64,000 bases of DNA, taken from positions 186,001 to 250,000 of the forward strand of contig BGKB01000017.1 of NCBI GenBank assembly GCA_003116975.1, given 5' to 3'. The translations under genes and the position numbers were made by a program. Below are positions 40,244 to 51,600 of this stretch, piece by piece. Source of the stretch: Aurantiochytrium sp. KH105 (lineage: Eukaryota > Sar > Bigyra > Thraustochytrida > Thraustochytriidae). How positions within the stretch are numbered: the stretch's first letter is position 1; each line of letters starts with the position of its first letter. The notes beneath the pieces are model-generated. The model did no database searches. It was not told the DNA's origin and saw nothing but the letters and a program-made list of their open reading frames with translations.

Positions 40244-40740
40244 CTTGCTACCGTGCTCTTCGCAAGCAACTCCTCTCTGTTACAGACCCAGCAGTTCGTC
40301 AACTCCTCAAAGCGTCTTGCGCACCACTCGATTTGGGTGTGACAAATTCTGAAATGGGTCTTTAGGTCTGCAGCTGGGGCAAGCTTGTGTTGTGTGCGAG
40401 CAAGACATCCAGAGGTGTCTGGCTGTCGGCCTAGGATGCGCGGAAGCATTCTCGCTTTGATTCACTCGATAATCACTACCGTGGAAGACAAGAAGTTGGC
40501 CCAGCCTCCTTCTCATGCATTGACTGTGAGATCACTTTAAACATTCGATTACATGCTTGGGAGAATAGGAGTGTACATATGCTCGGAGCAAGTGCGCTTT
40601 TTCAATTTTACCATTTCTCTGTCTATGGGAGGAGCTGACAGGTTTCCGTCGCGCAGTCTGAACAGCTTCAAGACGAGATGCTCCAAAGATCCGACAAATC
40701 GTCTCACCGCAGTGTCTCGCTTGCAGAATGTCTTGCTCCT
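40244..40740. other. Spacer, no gene seen
   Basis: About 500 bp between tRNA-Phe copy 2 and the decayed coiled-coil gene. Nothing recognised. Confidence 0.5.
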
Positions 40741-42033
40741 CTAGGTGTCGGTTCTCCATTCAGAGGTCGCATTCTTGAGCTCAAAATGTTTCCTGACTTT
40801 CTTTGCTTGCTCGTTTCGCTCAAGATGTTTCCTGGCTTTCTTTTCTTGCTCGTTTCGCTCAAGATGTTTCCTGGCTTTCTTTTCTTGCTCGTTTCGCTCA
40901 AGATGTTTCCTGGCTTTCTTTTCTTGCTCGTTTCGCTCAAGATGTTTCCTGGCTTTCTTTTCTTGCTCGTTTCGCTCAAGATGATTCCTGGCTTTCTTTT
41001 CTTGCTCGTTTCGCTCAAGATGATTCCTGGCTTTCTTTTCTTGCTCGTTTCGCTCAAGATGTTTCCTGGCTTTCTTTTCTTGCTCGTTTCGCTCAAGATG
41101 TTTCCTGGCTTTCTTTTCTTGCTCGTTTCGCTCAAAATGTTTCCTGGCTTTCTTTTCTTGCTCGTTTCGCTCAAAATGTTCCCTGACTTTCTTTTCTTGC
41201 TCGTTTCGCTCAAGATGTTTCCGGGCTTTCTTTTCTTGCTCGTTTCGCTCAAGATGTTTCCGGGCTTTCTTTTCTTGCTCGTTTCGCTCAAGATGTTTCC
41301 GGGCTTTCTTTTCTTGCTCATTTCGCTCAAAATGTTTCCTGGCTTTCTTTGCTTGCTCGTTTTGCTCAAAATGATTCCTGGCGTTCTTTTCTTGCTCGTT
41401 TCGCTCAAGCTGCACCGCGATTCTTCTCCGGGCGAACGCTTTGCTGCTGTTCGCAGGTCTCGCAAGGTTCTCCACGCGGTTTTTTTAAGGGGCTTGCTGC
41501 AACTTCGAAAAGACGCAGGATCGCAAGCAGCTTTGCTAAGCGCCAAGGAGCTTGCTGTGACTTCGGAAAGACGCAGGATCGTAAGCAGCTTTGTCAAGCG
41601 CGAGCTCGAGCTCAGCTTCTTTTTGCTTGACCGCCCAATACGGTTTTTTCCTTTTTCATCTTTTGGGCTCTCTTGCGCTCGGAAGATGGAAGCGAGTCTT
41701 GCTCTGGCTTCCGCTTTGTGGAGCCCGAGCGAAGAACGTCGCTCTTGTTCTTTCACTGCCACGTCACTATGCAGCTCCCACCATTGGAATTTACCATAAG
41801 ATTAGTCCCACGGCTCAATCATTCTTCTTGCTATCGTGTATGACGTCCTGCGGCCGTTCCTCAGTTTCTCGTTCTTCGGAATTGCTCCGAGCCAGATATC
41901 CCATAGATTCTTGCTCGCAAAGAGCCTAGAATTTTTCTGCGTGTCTTTCATGCTGGCGCAAGCAATCTCTGCACTTCTTTGCACGCAAATCATCATCAAT
42001 CTTCTTCTTCAATTCGCCAATACACCCATGCAT
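40741..42033 (-). pseudogene. Probable decayed coiled-coil protein gene
   Basis: Coding-like, strongly charged translation runs along the minus strand in pieces that change frame or hit stops. Piece 1 (42033-41926) starts ATG and reads MHGCIGELKKKIDDDLRAKK up to an in-frame TAG. Piece 2 continues the same frame (ESMGYLARSNSEERETEERP) to a TGA at 41815. Piece 3 begins at about 41762 (VKEQERRSSLGLHKAEARAR). Piece 4 is in another frame (KQKEAELELALDKAAYDPAS) to TAG near 41543. Piece 5 (41475-40741) reads about sixteen copies of a 13-residue unit ERNEQEKKARKHL and ends at a stop at 40741, but has no ATG. A multi-intron gene is the alternative, yet clear GT-AG pairs were not found. No family recognised. 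Confidence 0.45.
40780..41410 (-). repeat. 39-bp minisatellite, about 16 units
   Basis: Units such as CTCAAGATGTTTCCTGGCTT (plus strand) continuing TCTTTTCTTGCTCGTTTCG repeat every 39 bp with few substitutions. Because 39 is a multiple of 3 and the unit has no stop, several frames stay open on both strands. The minus frame giving ERNEQEKKARKHL is the biologically plausible one. Confidence 0.95.
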
Positions 42034-42178
42034 GAAACCATCCCCATCGACGCATCAGACTTGCCTCGAATCCCTCATTCTTCCTCGCGCCTTTCGCGCG
42101 AAATACGCCAAGACGCCACTCCCTGTCCACCAACGACTTGATCGCTTACAGTTAGGGGGAAGGGGAAAAAAAAAAGAG

Positions 42179-42187
42179 AAAAAAAAA
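42179..42187 (-). terminator. Pol III T-run terminator of tRNA-Phe copy 3
   Basis: Nine T on the minus strand, 6 nt beyond the tRNA 3' end. Confidence 0.8.
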
Positions 42188-42193
42188 CAAACA

Positions 42194-42217
42194 TGCGGTT
42201 TCCGCGGATCGAACGCA

Positions 42218-42250
<33 letters not shown>

Positions 42251-42266
42251 CCTGAGCTAAAACCGC
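42194..42266 (-). tRNA. tRNA-Phe (GAA), copy 3
   Basis: Identical to the other two copies, minus strand, 73 nt. It lies 270 bp upstream of the WDR75 start on the opposite strand and overlaps any upstream extension of that frame, which supports the downstream ATG for WDR75. Confidence 0.97.
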
Positions 42267-42535
42267 CCTCCTTCGCGCTGCTCGCGCGCTGCTGGGACCG
42301 GCGGGCGGCGCGGCGCTTATGTAGGCCGCCGGCGCGGCCCAGGGCCCGCGACGACCAGTCGAACTGGCGCGACCCGACCCGCGGGCAGAGCGCGATCGCG
42401 GCGCCGGGCGAGCTGCGCGCGCGGGAGAGTCGGGAGCGGACGGCGGCAGCGCGGCAGACGACAGACCTGGAGACAGACCCGGAGCCAGAGCGCCGGCCCC
42501 GCGGCGGACGCGGACCCCCGCGAGGAAAGCGGGCG

Positions 42536-45163
42536 ATGGTGGCCAAGATGACGCCGGCGGCGCGCAAGACCAAGGCCAAGGCGGCCGCGACGCGCGTGGA
42601 CAAGGGCGTGCTGCGGTTCGTGGCCAATGGCAAGACGCTCGTGCACGCGAGCGGGAAAGACGTCAAGCTCGTGGCCGTGGCGACGGGCGAGATCGTCCGC
42701 ACCCTGCAGGGACACGAGGCACAAGTGGTGAGCGCCTGCGAGAGCCCCTGGGACGTGACGCAGATCGTCTCGCTGGACAAGGCGGGCTGCATCAAGGTCT
42801 GGGACGCCTTGGATGGACGCTGCCTGGAAACAGTGCCCAACAGCGGCGTCACCCATATGGCTGGGGCCTACGCGGTTCTTGGCCCCGCCGCGCTCGAAGG
42901 CAAGAAGTGGGCGTGGAAACTCTGCAAGGTCGAAATCGTGCATGGAAAAGGCAAGAAGAATGCCTCTCTCCATGTTGTTCGCACGATCCACAAGAGCCGA
43001 AGCGGCACTTGTCTGCAACTGAGCCTGGGCGGCACCGCTGGTGGGGCAGGCGCCGAGAACCCGGGACCTTATGTCCTGTGCGTGTCGCGCAATACACTCC
43101 TCGTGCATGACTCTGTGAGCGAAGAAAACTACAAGCTGCCTCACGATTTTCCCCTCACCTGCGCGACAATTCACCCAACGCAGGATATTGTTATTGCTGG
43201 AGACGAAGATGGCCAAATCGCTGTGTTTCGCAAGAGCGGTCCGACCTCTTTTGCATCAACGACGCGAACGATTCTGCATTGGCATGCGCATCCCGTGGGT
43301 GCCGTGAGCTTTTCTAGCGATGGAAACAACTTTATCAGCGGTGGTGAGGAGGCTGTCCTTGTGATTTGGCAACTCGAGACCGGAAGCCGCGTCTTCTGCC
43401 CGCGTCTTGGCGGGCCCATCACCCAGGTAGCTGCCAGCGCGGACGGCGCGCACTACGCAGTCCTCATGGAAACGTCGGCGATCAAAATCTTTGACGCGCG
43501 GACGCGTCGCATTGTGCGCGTGCTGCAGGCGCTCACCGCTGTCCCCCATGTCTCGCGAAAGCCACGCATCGGGCTGGTCATGGACCCGCGTTCTGGCGCC
43601 GTTGTCATGCAGCGCACGCCAGGTCGTCTTCAGTTCTTCGACGTGCAAAAGGAGAAACATTTGACCGCCATTGACGTCTCGGGCCGTAACGCCTTAAATC
43701 GCACCGAGGCTGACCGCCCAGTGATTCCGACGATTGTGGAGCGCGTTGCCTTTGTTCCGGGATCCGGCACGCGCATGGCCACCGTGGAACGCCGCATCGA
43801 GGTCATGACGCTTAAATTCTGGAACCTCACGCGTCAGCAGCAAGCGGGTTCTCGTCCTAGCACTGCGTATGAAGTAACTACCCAAGTGCAGCAACCGCAC
43901 AAGGGCCCGGTGGTGGCCCTGCTCATGCATCCTCGTGGAGACATGGCCGTCACCGCCTCGAAGGATTCAACTTTCAAGGTGTGGACGCGCGTGCAGGGCT
44001 CGGGCGAGTGGGGCTGCCGTTCTGTTGGTTATTACCGTTCGTCGCCTATTCTCTGCGCTGATTTGAGCCAAGATGGATCGCTCCTTGCCCTCGCGTATGA
44101 CGATATTGTCACCCTGTGGAACCCGATGACCAATGCAATGATTGACGTCTTTTCGCACCCGAGCCCAGGTCGCGAGGCAGCAACCGTCACGCATGTGGCA
44201 TTCTTTCGCCAGACTCGACTGGCCGTGGCAACTGCCACGGGCTCGTTGCACATTTGGAACGTTATTGAGGGTCGCGTGGAATGGTCTCTTCAACTTGGCT
44301 CTATCAACGCGTTGCGTGCTCACCAGTCGCAGCTCGTTGTTGTGGCGCAGAACCGCCACGCACTTGTTTTTGATGATGCGCCCGTGCCAATCCGCCACGA
44401 GGTCTTTGAGGTACGCAATGGAAGGCCCGTGGATGTGGCTTACTTTGCCGCCAAGAATGGCTTTGCTGTGCTTACCAACAAGGACCACGTTGAACTTGTG
44501 GCCTGTGACACTGCGCCCGAGACCGAGGCTGCACATGGGCCTGAAGGCATTGTGAGCGCAAGCGAGCTGCAGCGGCGGAGCAACTATGCGCTCGTGCACG
44601 ACGCGACCTCCAAAGCGCAGTCTTCGGACGGACGTATCGCTTCCCTTCCGCGGAATCACGGAGGCGCTGCTAAAAGTGCGCCGGTCCTCGACCTTTTGGA
44701 CGCGTATCCGTCGTCGGTGTTGCCGCCTCTATCCAAGCTCGCTGCTTCGCTTCTTGTGGGCGATGAGGGGACGTCTAAGGGATCTGGCGCTTCTAAAAAG
44801 CGGGCGGCGGCCACGTCGCCTGGGGCGCCTTCGCCCTCTGCCAAGCGGTCCCGGGCCGCCGTCGCAGCTGCCACTACGACGGCCGTATCTCAGGACGCAA
44901 ACTCGGACGCCACGTTGGCCGCGAGCGAAGACGACCACGCAAACCAGACCAAGACGAGGACTCAAGAAAAGGCTCTCGAGGTTTCTTTCACAGAGTTTTT
45001 CCGGAGTGCCTTGTGGAAAGGCCCAGAAGCCTCGGCCCCAGCAGATGACGTGACGATAGCGCCCAAGACGCCCGAAGCGCCCAAGACGAAGTCAAGCAAG
45101 CCCAAGACAGCATCCAAGACCCGAACAACGACTGCAAAGAAGCAGAAAAAGGCCAAGGCGTGA
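42536..45163 (+). CDS. WDR75: WD-repeat SSU processome protein, WDR75/UTP17-like
   Basis: 875 residues from the ATG at 42536 (MVAKMTPAARKTKAKA); upstream in-frame sequence crosses a tRNA gene and is not coding. Two WD40 propellers: the first from about residue 25 (GKTLVHASGKDVKLVAVATGEIV, RTLQGHEAQ, IKVWDALDGR, GDEDGQIAVF, HAHPVGAVSFSSDGNNFISGGEEAVLVIW), the second from about residue 450 (HKGPVVALLMHPRGDMAVTAS, FKVWTRV, ALAYDDIVTLWNP, GSLHIWNVIEGR). The HWHAHPVGAVSF...GGEEAVLVIWQL segment followed by RLGGPI is characteristic of WDR75/Nan1. The C-terminal ~170 residues are low-complexity, Ser/Ala then Lys-rich, as expected for a nucleolar protein. Role: t-UTP/UtpA subcomplex of the U3 snoRNP, 18S rRNA maturation and rDNA transcription. 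Confidence 0.88.
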   Translation: MVAKMTPAARKTKAKAAATRVDKGVLRFVANGKTLVHASGKDVKLVAVATGEIVRTLQGHEAQVVSACESPWDVTQIVSLDKAGCIKVWDALDGRCLETVPNSGVTHMAGAYAVLGPAALEGKKWAWKLCKVEIVHGKGKKNASLHVVRTIHKSRSGTCLQLSLGGTAGGAGAENPGPYVLCVSRNTLLVHDSVSEENYKLPHDFPLTCATIHPTQDIVIAGDEDGQIAVFRKSGPTSFASTTRTILHWHAHPVGAVSFSSDGNNFISGGEEAVLVIWQLETGSRVFCPRLGGPITQVAASADGAHYAVLMETSAIKIFDARTRRIVRVLQALTAVPHVSRKPRIGLVMDPRSGAVVMQRTPGRLQFFDVQKEKHLTAIDVSGRNALNRTEADRPVIPTIVERVAFVPGSGTRMATVERRIEVMTLKFWNLTRQQQAGSRPSTAYEVTTQVQQPHKGPVVALLMHPRGDMAVTASKDSTFKVWTRVQGSGEWGCRSVGYYRSSPILCADLSQDGSLLALAYDDIVTLWNPMTNAMIDVFSHPSPGREAATVTHVAFFRQTRLAVATATGSLHIWNVIEGRVEWSLQLGSINALRAHQSQLVVVAQNRHALVFDDAPVPIRHEVFEVRNGRPVDVAYFAAKNGFAVLTNKDHVELVACDTAPETEAAHGPEGIVSASELQRRSNYALVHDATSKAQSSDGRIASLPRNHGGAAKSAPVLDLLDAYPSSVLPPLSKLAASLLVGDEGTSKGSGASKKRAAATSPGAPSPSAKRSRAAVAAATTTAVSQDANSDATLAASEDDHANQTKTRTQEKALEVSFTEFFRSALWKGPEASAPADDVTIAPKTPEAPKTKSSKPKTASKTRTTTAKKQKKAKA

Positions 45164-45709
45164 TGTCACACTGCGCTGCCTGGAAGCAACCAATTGCAAC
45201 TCATGATTGATCGATCAACCGAAAGTTTACCATAGGATCTGTGTCCCACCATAAAATTTTACAATTAAGAGTAGCTAGGCCTTGGCCTGAGTAGGCTATA
45301 GGCAACGTGCTTCATGGTATGATTTGTCTCGGGAGCTGAGGTGAAGGGGAAAAAGCAAGAAAAGGAACAGCACGCGTGTAAAAGGAACAAATGTTGGTGG
45401 CAGAGTAGAAACTTAATGTGGGAGTCTTTGTAGATTCTTTCTAAGGTACAGAGCCCGCTCCGAGCTGCTCTTTTGCAGGTCGGAGGGCAAGGTTCAAAGA
45501 TGCAGAGTGGGGTTGGGTGGTTTGCGAGGCGTCCATTCGGCTGTGGCGTACGTAAGGCCATGCTGCGAACAAGGATAGGCCTGGGCGCGCTCGAAGACGG
45601 GCTTGAAAAGCTATGCTCGTCTGGCCGCAGCACCAGGCTTGTTGGGCCACATCGCCAGTCCCGCGCTCGCTGGAGCTTGAGCTTGGGCGTTGCTCAGACA
45701 GGCAATAAA
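45164..45709. other. Convergent 3' intergenic region
   Basis: 546 bp between the stops of WDR75 and the zinc-finger gene. No gene or structured RNA recognised. Confidence 0.5.
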
Positions 45710-46366
45710 TTACATGTGTACCTGATCGCGTGGCGCGCGGCAGTTGCGCATGTTGCAGGACCGGCGGTGACCAAAGTTGAGGTTTCCGCACGCAAAGCAG
45801 ACCCAGGCGTCCTTGGGCAACTTACAGTCGAGGAGCTCCTTGGGCTTGAGCTGCCTGCAGCGCCGAATGTTGCACACAAATCTCCACTTGTAGTTTTCAT
45901 TGCCGCACGAGGGGCAGGTCCACTTCTCGCTCGTGTCAAGCTCCTCGAGCGTGGCCTGGCCGCGTGTGCCGCACTCCTTGCCGTGCTTGTGATTCTGGTG
46001 ACCGTGGCGGCCATGGCCATGATGATCATGGGGATGCTGGTGCGCGTGCATGCAAGGCGCGGCTGCGGATGCCTCCTCGTACTCTTCAACCTCGTCGCCC
46101 GAGACCGACCCCGAGGTGTACGAGGCCGTCTCGTAGTACGAGGATGCGGACGATCCCGAGTACGAGTACGCCCCGTTATACGCAGATCCCTCTCTGCTTC
46201 CCTGACTCTGCAGGTCCTGCTCTTCACGGCCGCGGCCGCGGGTCTCGTCCTCGTGCACGGGGGCCAGATCGGGGCACCGCACGGTCCTCGCCCATTCATA
46301 CGAGGGCGGGCCCCAGATATCGGGGCCGAGCATCGTGCCGAGAGGTGTGACAATGCCGCGCGTCAT
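45710..46366 (-). CDS. Protein with two RanBP2-type zinc fingers
   Basis: 218 residues from the ATG at 46366. A Ser/Tyr-rich middle and a His-rich stretch (HAHQHPHDHHGHGRHGHQ) precede two zinc fingers. Finger 1 is WTCPSCGNENYKWRFVCNIRRC and finger 2 WVCFACGNLNFGHRRSCNMRNC, given here in full for the core (W-x-C-x2-C ... C-x2/3-C with the Asn of GNxN). RanBP2-type fingers with N-x-N commonly bind single-stranded RNA (ZRANB2 class) or ubiquitin; the Arg-rich spacing points to RNA. Probably an RNA-binding or splicing-associated protein. Convergent with WDR75. Confidence 0.85.
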   Translation of the reverse strand: MTRGIVTPLGTMLGPDIWGPPSYEWARTVRCPDLAPVHEDETRGRGREEQDLQSQGSREGSAYNGAYSYSGSSASSYYETASYTSGSVSGDEVEEYEEASAAAPCMHAHQHPHDHHGHGRHGHQNHKHGKECGTRGQATLEELDTSEKWTCPSCGNENYKWRFVCNIRRCRQLKPKELLDCKLPKDAWVCFACGNLNFGHRRSCNMRNCRAPRDQVHM

Positions 46367-48449
46367 CTTGCTTGCTTTGTCTTGAGCTTTGGCTTTGGTG
46401 TCGAGCCTCGAGGCGTTGACTTGGGGTCTGTCTTGGTGTTTGCTTTCTCGAGGCGGTCGGTTTGGCGTCTCGGTTTGGCTAAGGTGCGAGCTTTGGTTTC
46501 CCTTTGGCTTCGCTGGGTTTCGTTGCGCTCTGGAGGCTGGCTAGTTTCGGGTTTGCTTTCTTGGTGCCTCGGGCCCCGCGGCGCCTCGACGCGATCACGG
46601 CGCGCTGGCGCACCCACTCAGGTCGGCGTCGTGCGTGCGTGCGTGCGTGCGAGCGAGCGAGCGAGCGTGCGACCGGCCGTCCGACGGGGCTTGCTTCGGC
46701 TTGGCGTGAGCTGAGTTGTTTCTTGTTTGGGTTCTTCGTTTGCTTCCTCCCCCTCCCCAGGCTCTCCTCTTTTCTTTCGCCCTTTACTTTCTTTCTTTCT
46801 TTTATTCTTTTTTCTTTGTGTAGGCCACCGCTTTTCTGTCTCTCGTTTCCACTCTGAGCGTCGGCCGAGAGGGATCCGACGCCTCCCCTCTCTGCAGCCC
46901 CTCCTCCTCCTCCTACTCCTCTGCCTCGTGCTTCGCGCGCCTCGGCCGGTACCTCGCGCCGCGTCTGCGCGATCGCGGCGAGGCCGCCTTCGACTTCGTC
47001 GTCGTCTTGTCTCGGCGCGAAGCGAAGCGACTGCGAGCCGATCTGCTCCGACGCGCGCTGCGGGGCCGTTCTGGGGGTCGCTTGTGACGCGCTTCAACCC
47101 ACAGAGCTCCGCACTGGCTGGTGCTCTCAACATGGCGCGGCCTTGCTGGGTAGACCACTGCCTTGACAGGATTGCTTTGGTTTGCTTTCCTGAAAATGAA
47201 ACTAGTAGTAGTACAAGCCTTGTCTTGTGGTGGCTGTTTGCAAGGATGAAGTTCTTTTGGCGGCGGCGTGGCCTGAAGAGGCACGAATGTAAATCGGCCG
47301 TCTGCGCATCTTCAACTCCTCACGTCGGCGATTCAGAAAAGCGACGACGGCGGCTGACTCGTGCAGCCACGCTCCTGCCCGTGCCCCGTAGATCCCTCCC
47401 GAGATGAGACGCTCACGCCGCCGCGGCCGCTGGCTGTGGCTTGGCACATCTTTAGACCCCGCGCTTCTCGAGATTCTGGATCGCGCTGTGGGATTACCGC
47501 GTGTCTTTCACCTCAAACTCCGCGCATAAGGAGAGTCGCAAGCTTCCCGCTACTCGGCACTGCGGGTGATATGCGGGATCTATGTGGGTATTGTGTGGGA
47601 GACAGGGGACCGGCGCCAAGCAGACGGGGCTTCGGCACGGCCCCCGCGGGACCGCTCGCCGCCCCGCAGCCGCCGCGCCGCCTGCACCGCGCCGCGCAGG
47701 CCCGCCCCGCCCGGGCTCGCACGGGCGCTCCCCGTGCCGCCACGCGACGGCACCCGCAGCCGCGTGCTGGGACCTCTCTGCGGGCAAGCCGGCACCGTGC
47801 TGTGGGTACCGTGGCGCGTGGAGGCGCGCGCCTTGCGCGTGCATCGCCCGTGCAAACGCGTGCGTGGCTGTGGGGCTGCGGGGCCCGCGCCGGGTCGAAA
47901 ACGACGGTTGGCCGCCGTTCGCGGCGGTTGAGAGAAACCGTCCGAGCTTGGACGAAGTTTGCCCTCGCGAGGCACGCGTGCGCCCGCGCGTACACGTGCA
48001 AAGGCGCGGGTGGAGCCGTCTTGGCACGCGCAAGCACGCTTACCGAGGGATCAGTGAGGGGAAGCCGTCGACGAGGCCCCGTGCGGGGACATTGGGAACC
48101 CGGAACATGCCCTTCCTGGCGCATGAAGGGCCGACGCAGAAAAGTATTCATGAATTCCCTCCCTTTGCCGCTCGATCATTGTTCGTTCATCTATCAAGTA
48201 GTTCTTTCTTCGAAGCGCTTTTGATCGCCCAGATATTCGATGATCCTTCCGTCCCTTTGTCTCCTTTCCCTGCTGCCCACGCGCACAATCCCAGTTTCTC
48301 CTTCGTCGTCAACATAGGACAAGGCAAACCCGAAACGCCGCGGCCCGGCGGAGCAAAGCAAAGCAAAGCAAAGCGAAACAAAACGTGAAACAAAAAAAGC
48401 GTCTCAAACTGTGCTCGATGGCTCGGGCCCTCTTGAAGACCCTCGATCA

Positions 48450-48494
<45 letters not shown>

Positions 48495-48646
48495 GCAAAA
48501 GGTAGAAGAAGGCTTGGAATCTATCTATCGAGGCTTGGTAGTAAAAAAGTATACATTTATCAAAACCGTCCCTTCGTTTACGGCAAGCGCTCGACATGCT
48601 AGGCTAGACTAGGCTCGTCGCTCCCGACGCCCACGTGTCCTTCCTG
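46367..48646. other. Long intergenic region, no gene supported
   Basis: 2.3 kb between two minus-strand genes. It contains GTGC/GAGC simple repeats (46625-46665), a pyrimidine-rich tract (46740-46830), a very GC-rich block (47600-47900) and a (CAG)14 run. Several long open frames cross the GC-rich block on both strands, but their Arg/Ala/Pro-rich translations mirror base composition and show no domain. Confidence 0.5.
48452..48493 (+). repeat. (CAG)14 trinucleotide repeat
   Basis: Fourteen perfect CAG units about 155 bp beyond the stop of the CEP164-like gene (CTG on that gene's strand), so possibly in its 3' UTR. Confidence 0.98.
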
Positions 48647-51600
48647 TTATGAAGTCGGGGCCGCAGCTTTGGGCAGAGCCGCGGACGACGACGACTCGCC
48701 CCGATTCGCTTTGAAGCGAAGACTGCGCCGAGCGCAAGCATCGATGAGCTTGTCCACCTCGGACCGTCGCGTTTGCACGCGGACGACGCGCTCGGGCGGC
48801 GCGGCGGCCTGAGGTCGCGCCATGATTCGCTCAGGGGCGATTTGTCTCGCCTCGGATGCAGACTCCTCCTCTGCAGAAAAGAAAGGGTGACGGTCGCACA
48901 GCCGCAGTGGGACAGCGCGACGCAGCGGCGGGGGTTGCCCTTCACGATCTAAGCTCTTGCCTGCGCCCGCCTGAAATGCAGTTTCTACCTCGTCGGCCTG
49001 CGCCGGAGGAGGCGGCTCGTGGAGAGGGTGTAGCAGCCTTTTGCGTGCACAACGTGTTTTCGCGGCCTCTTGTTCTTCCCTTTTGTTTGCCTCTTGCCTC
49101 CTGCGTCCTTCGCACTTGTCGTCGCCGTTGCGACCTCGTGTCGTCTGATCTTGCTGCTCGTCAATCCAGTCTTGCACAAAGTAGCTCACCTTGGGCTTGA
49201 GAGGGGGTCTGCAAAAGATCGTCCCTGCGACATCGTCGTCCTCATCGTCGTCCCCATTGTCATCGTCTTCGTTCTCGGGCATGGCATCGCGGCCGAAATA
49301 GAGACGTGAAGAGCTTGCGCCTCCAAACAAACTCTGGATCGACTCCCCGAAGGCATCATCGTTGGTCACCTCGAACGATTCCGAAAGGAGAACGTCTCGC
49401 GGGGGCACCAAACTGCGCTTCGTCGAGGCCTCCGAGCTGTTTTCGTCAATCATACGCGCTAACGCGTCACTGAACGAGGGCTCGAGCCCCTCGGCGAGCT
49501 CTGACACGAGGCTCGTCGCCTCGCCGCGCTTCGGTGGTGCATTGATGGCCTCCTTGACGCAGTCAAGGTGCGAGAGTGACTTGGATAAGGGTAGAAGGCG
49601 TCCACCCCGCGTGCTGCTTCCCGGATGCGAAGTGCAGGCTTCCCCACCACCAGTGGATTGGGCCGTTTGTGGGGGCGTGCGAACAGGAGAGCCGCGTTCC
49701 ATGTGTGGGTCAAACGTCGACATCTTGGAAGTGTTGAGACACGAGGTAGAGTGTTGTCGGGTCATCTTGGGGGTGAGAGGCGGCACCGAGAGCTGTTTGC
49801 GCATCGTCTTGGGGTTAAAGTAGTACGTTGTCCCGGCGTGATCGATCATTTCAAGAAACTCGACGTGCTGTGGCACAAATTGCCCGTCCCGGGAAGAATC
49901 TCGCGAGCTGCTGCGGCTCACCCTGCCATTCAGACGCGCACTGGCGACAAGGGCTGCAAAGTAGCGGTCCGCTGGGTGCTCCGCAGTGGTGAGTCCACTC
50001 GGTTCGTGGTAAAAAGATCCCTCATCGACTTCCGACCAACCCGGTGGGAGCTCGACGGCCAAGCGCATGTGAGGAATCCACAAGAGGTCGAGATCGTCTG
50101 CTTTCACACCCATCCGGCGTGCCTCTGCAAAAAGCATCTGCGGAGAGCGAAATGCAGAAGTTGTCACAACGTATACTTGACTTGGATGGGTCGGATCTCC
50201 AATCTGCGCCGTGTAAAACTTGAGCGCCTGTTCCATGGGGTCCTCTTTTGCTGCAGCCTCCATTGCAGCAAGTCGCATGGTGTCGTCGCGCATCAGTTGC
50301 CGACGACTCACTTGCATTTGTTCTGACCGAAGACGCCGCTGAGCAATACGATTTTTCTTGGCCCGCGCCTTGCGCACCGTACGTTCCCGAGCAATCAAGT
50401 CTCTGCAAGCCTCGGCATCGGGGTGCAGACGCGAAAAGTCATACGATCGAAGTCTGACTGGGTGACCTAGCTCCACTGCTCGCCGCACCCAGCGTGGGAG
50501 CGCGTCCTGAAGAGATTCGCGCCATAAATCCTGTTCAAGTTTGCCTTTGGTGTTGCAGTAGTGCACTCGTCCTTCCGGATCTCTTGTTCGAATCCAGCCT
50601 TCTGGTAAAGGCGTCAGGAGGCTGAGTGCAATTTCCCTCAGAAAGTCTGTCTTCTCGCCGCAGAGTCTGACACCAACGAATTGAGCAAAGGCGTCGAGGT
50701 CTGGCTTGGGCACACGCTCGTCAACGGCCTGCCAAACATCCTCGAGGCTCGCAGCGAGCGCAATACGCCTTGCCTCGATATCAGGCAGCGCCTTGAGCCT
50801 AATTTCTTCTTGCTCCGGCTCTTGTTCGGGCTCAGGAGCCTGGCCTAGTGGCGTTGCTGTGCGCGGACGCAGGCTAATAAATACAGAGGGGCATGGCCCC
50901 AGAATATCATGCTCCACGGAGCCGTCTCCAAACGCGTAACGGTAGTACATTTGTGAAGGCGCGTGCCAAAACCGAAGCACACCTCGACGCTCGGCGTCAC
51001 CTGGCTCTTCGTCTTCTCGATCGACATCCAATGTCTCAACGCTGTCCTCGTCCTCGTCTTCATCCTCATCCTCCTCATCATCATCATCACTATTATCGCC
51101 GGAGAGTCTGTGCGAAGACTTGTCGTCTTGCGCAAAAATATCGTGCTCCTCACGTGCGGCCTTGATCATTCCCCGGAAAAATGTTACGCCCGGGTGCGTC
51201 GAGGTCACCAGATCGTTCTCGCTGGGATTTGTGGGCGTGTACACGAAGCACTCGTCATTGTCTTCCATTCCAGGCACAAAAAACACCCCGAGAGCTTTTT
51301 GCGCCGGAGTCTCCTCTTTCGTCTCCTCCGCTTCGTCAAAAAGTGAAGGGTCCTGAGTCGTGTGCGCTTGCGCATCATCTCCCTGGTCCCCTACAAAGAC
51401 TTGTGGGGCGTTTTCTGCGCGTTTCCATCGTGGTGGGAGGTCGTGAGCGAGATATCTTCGCACAACCCATGCAAGATGCGGCTCTTCAGAAAGGTCGACG
51501 TCAAAGATGTCTCGAGCGGCGCGCTTAATGTCACGCGGGGCAAGTCGCCAATAGGCAACCGTTCCTGGATCACCGCTGGGATCAATGTCCTCAACAGCAA

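Noticed and set aside
40678-41799. Plus-strand open frame with repeated MFPGFLFLLVSLK
   Set aside because: It is the antisense reading of the 39-bp minisatellite; the unit lacks stops in several frames. The minus-strand charged reading is the plausible one.
42032-42535. 168-residue N-terminal extension of WDR75
   Set aside because: It would run across a complete tRNA-Phe gene on the other strand and does not resemble the WDR75 N-terminus.
45473-46714. 413-codon plus-strand frame
   Set aside because: Antisense to the RanBP2 zinc-finger gene, whose Cys pattern is unmistakable on the minus strand.
47361-48224. Long overlapping frames on both strands in the GC-rich block
   Set aside because: Arg/Ala/Pro/Gly composition follows base composition; no conserved motif and no consistent strand.
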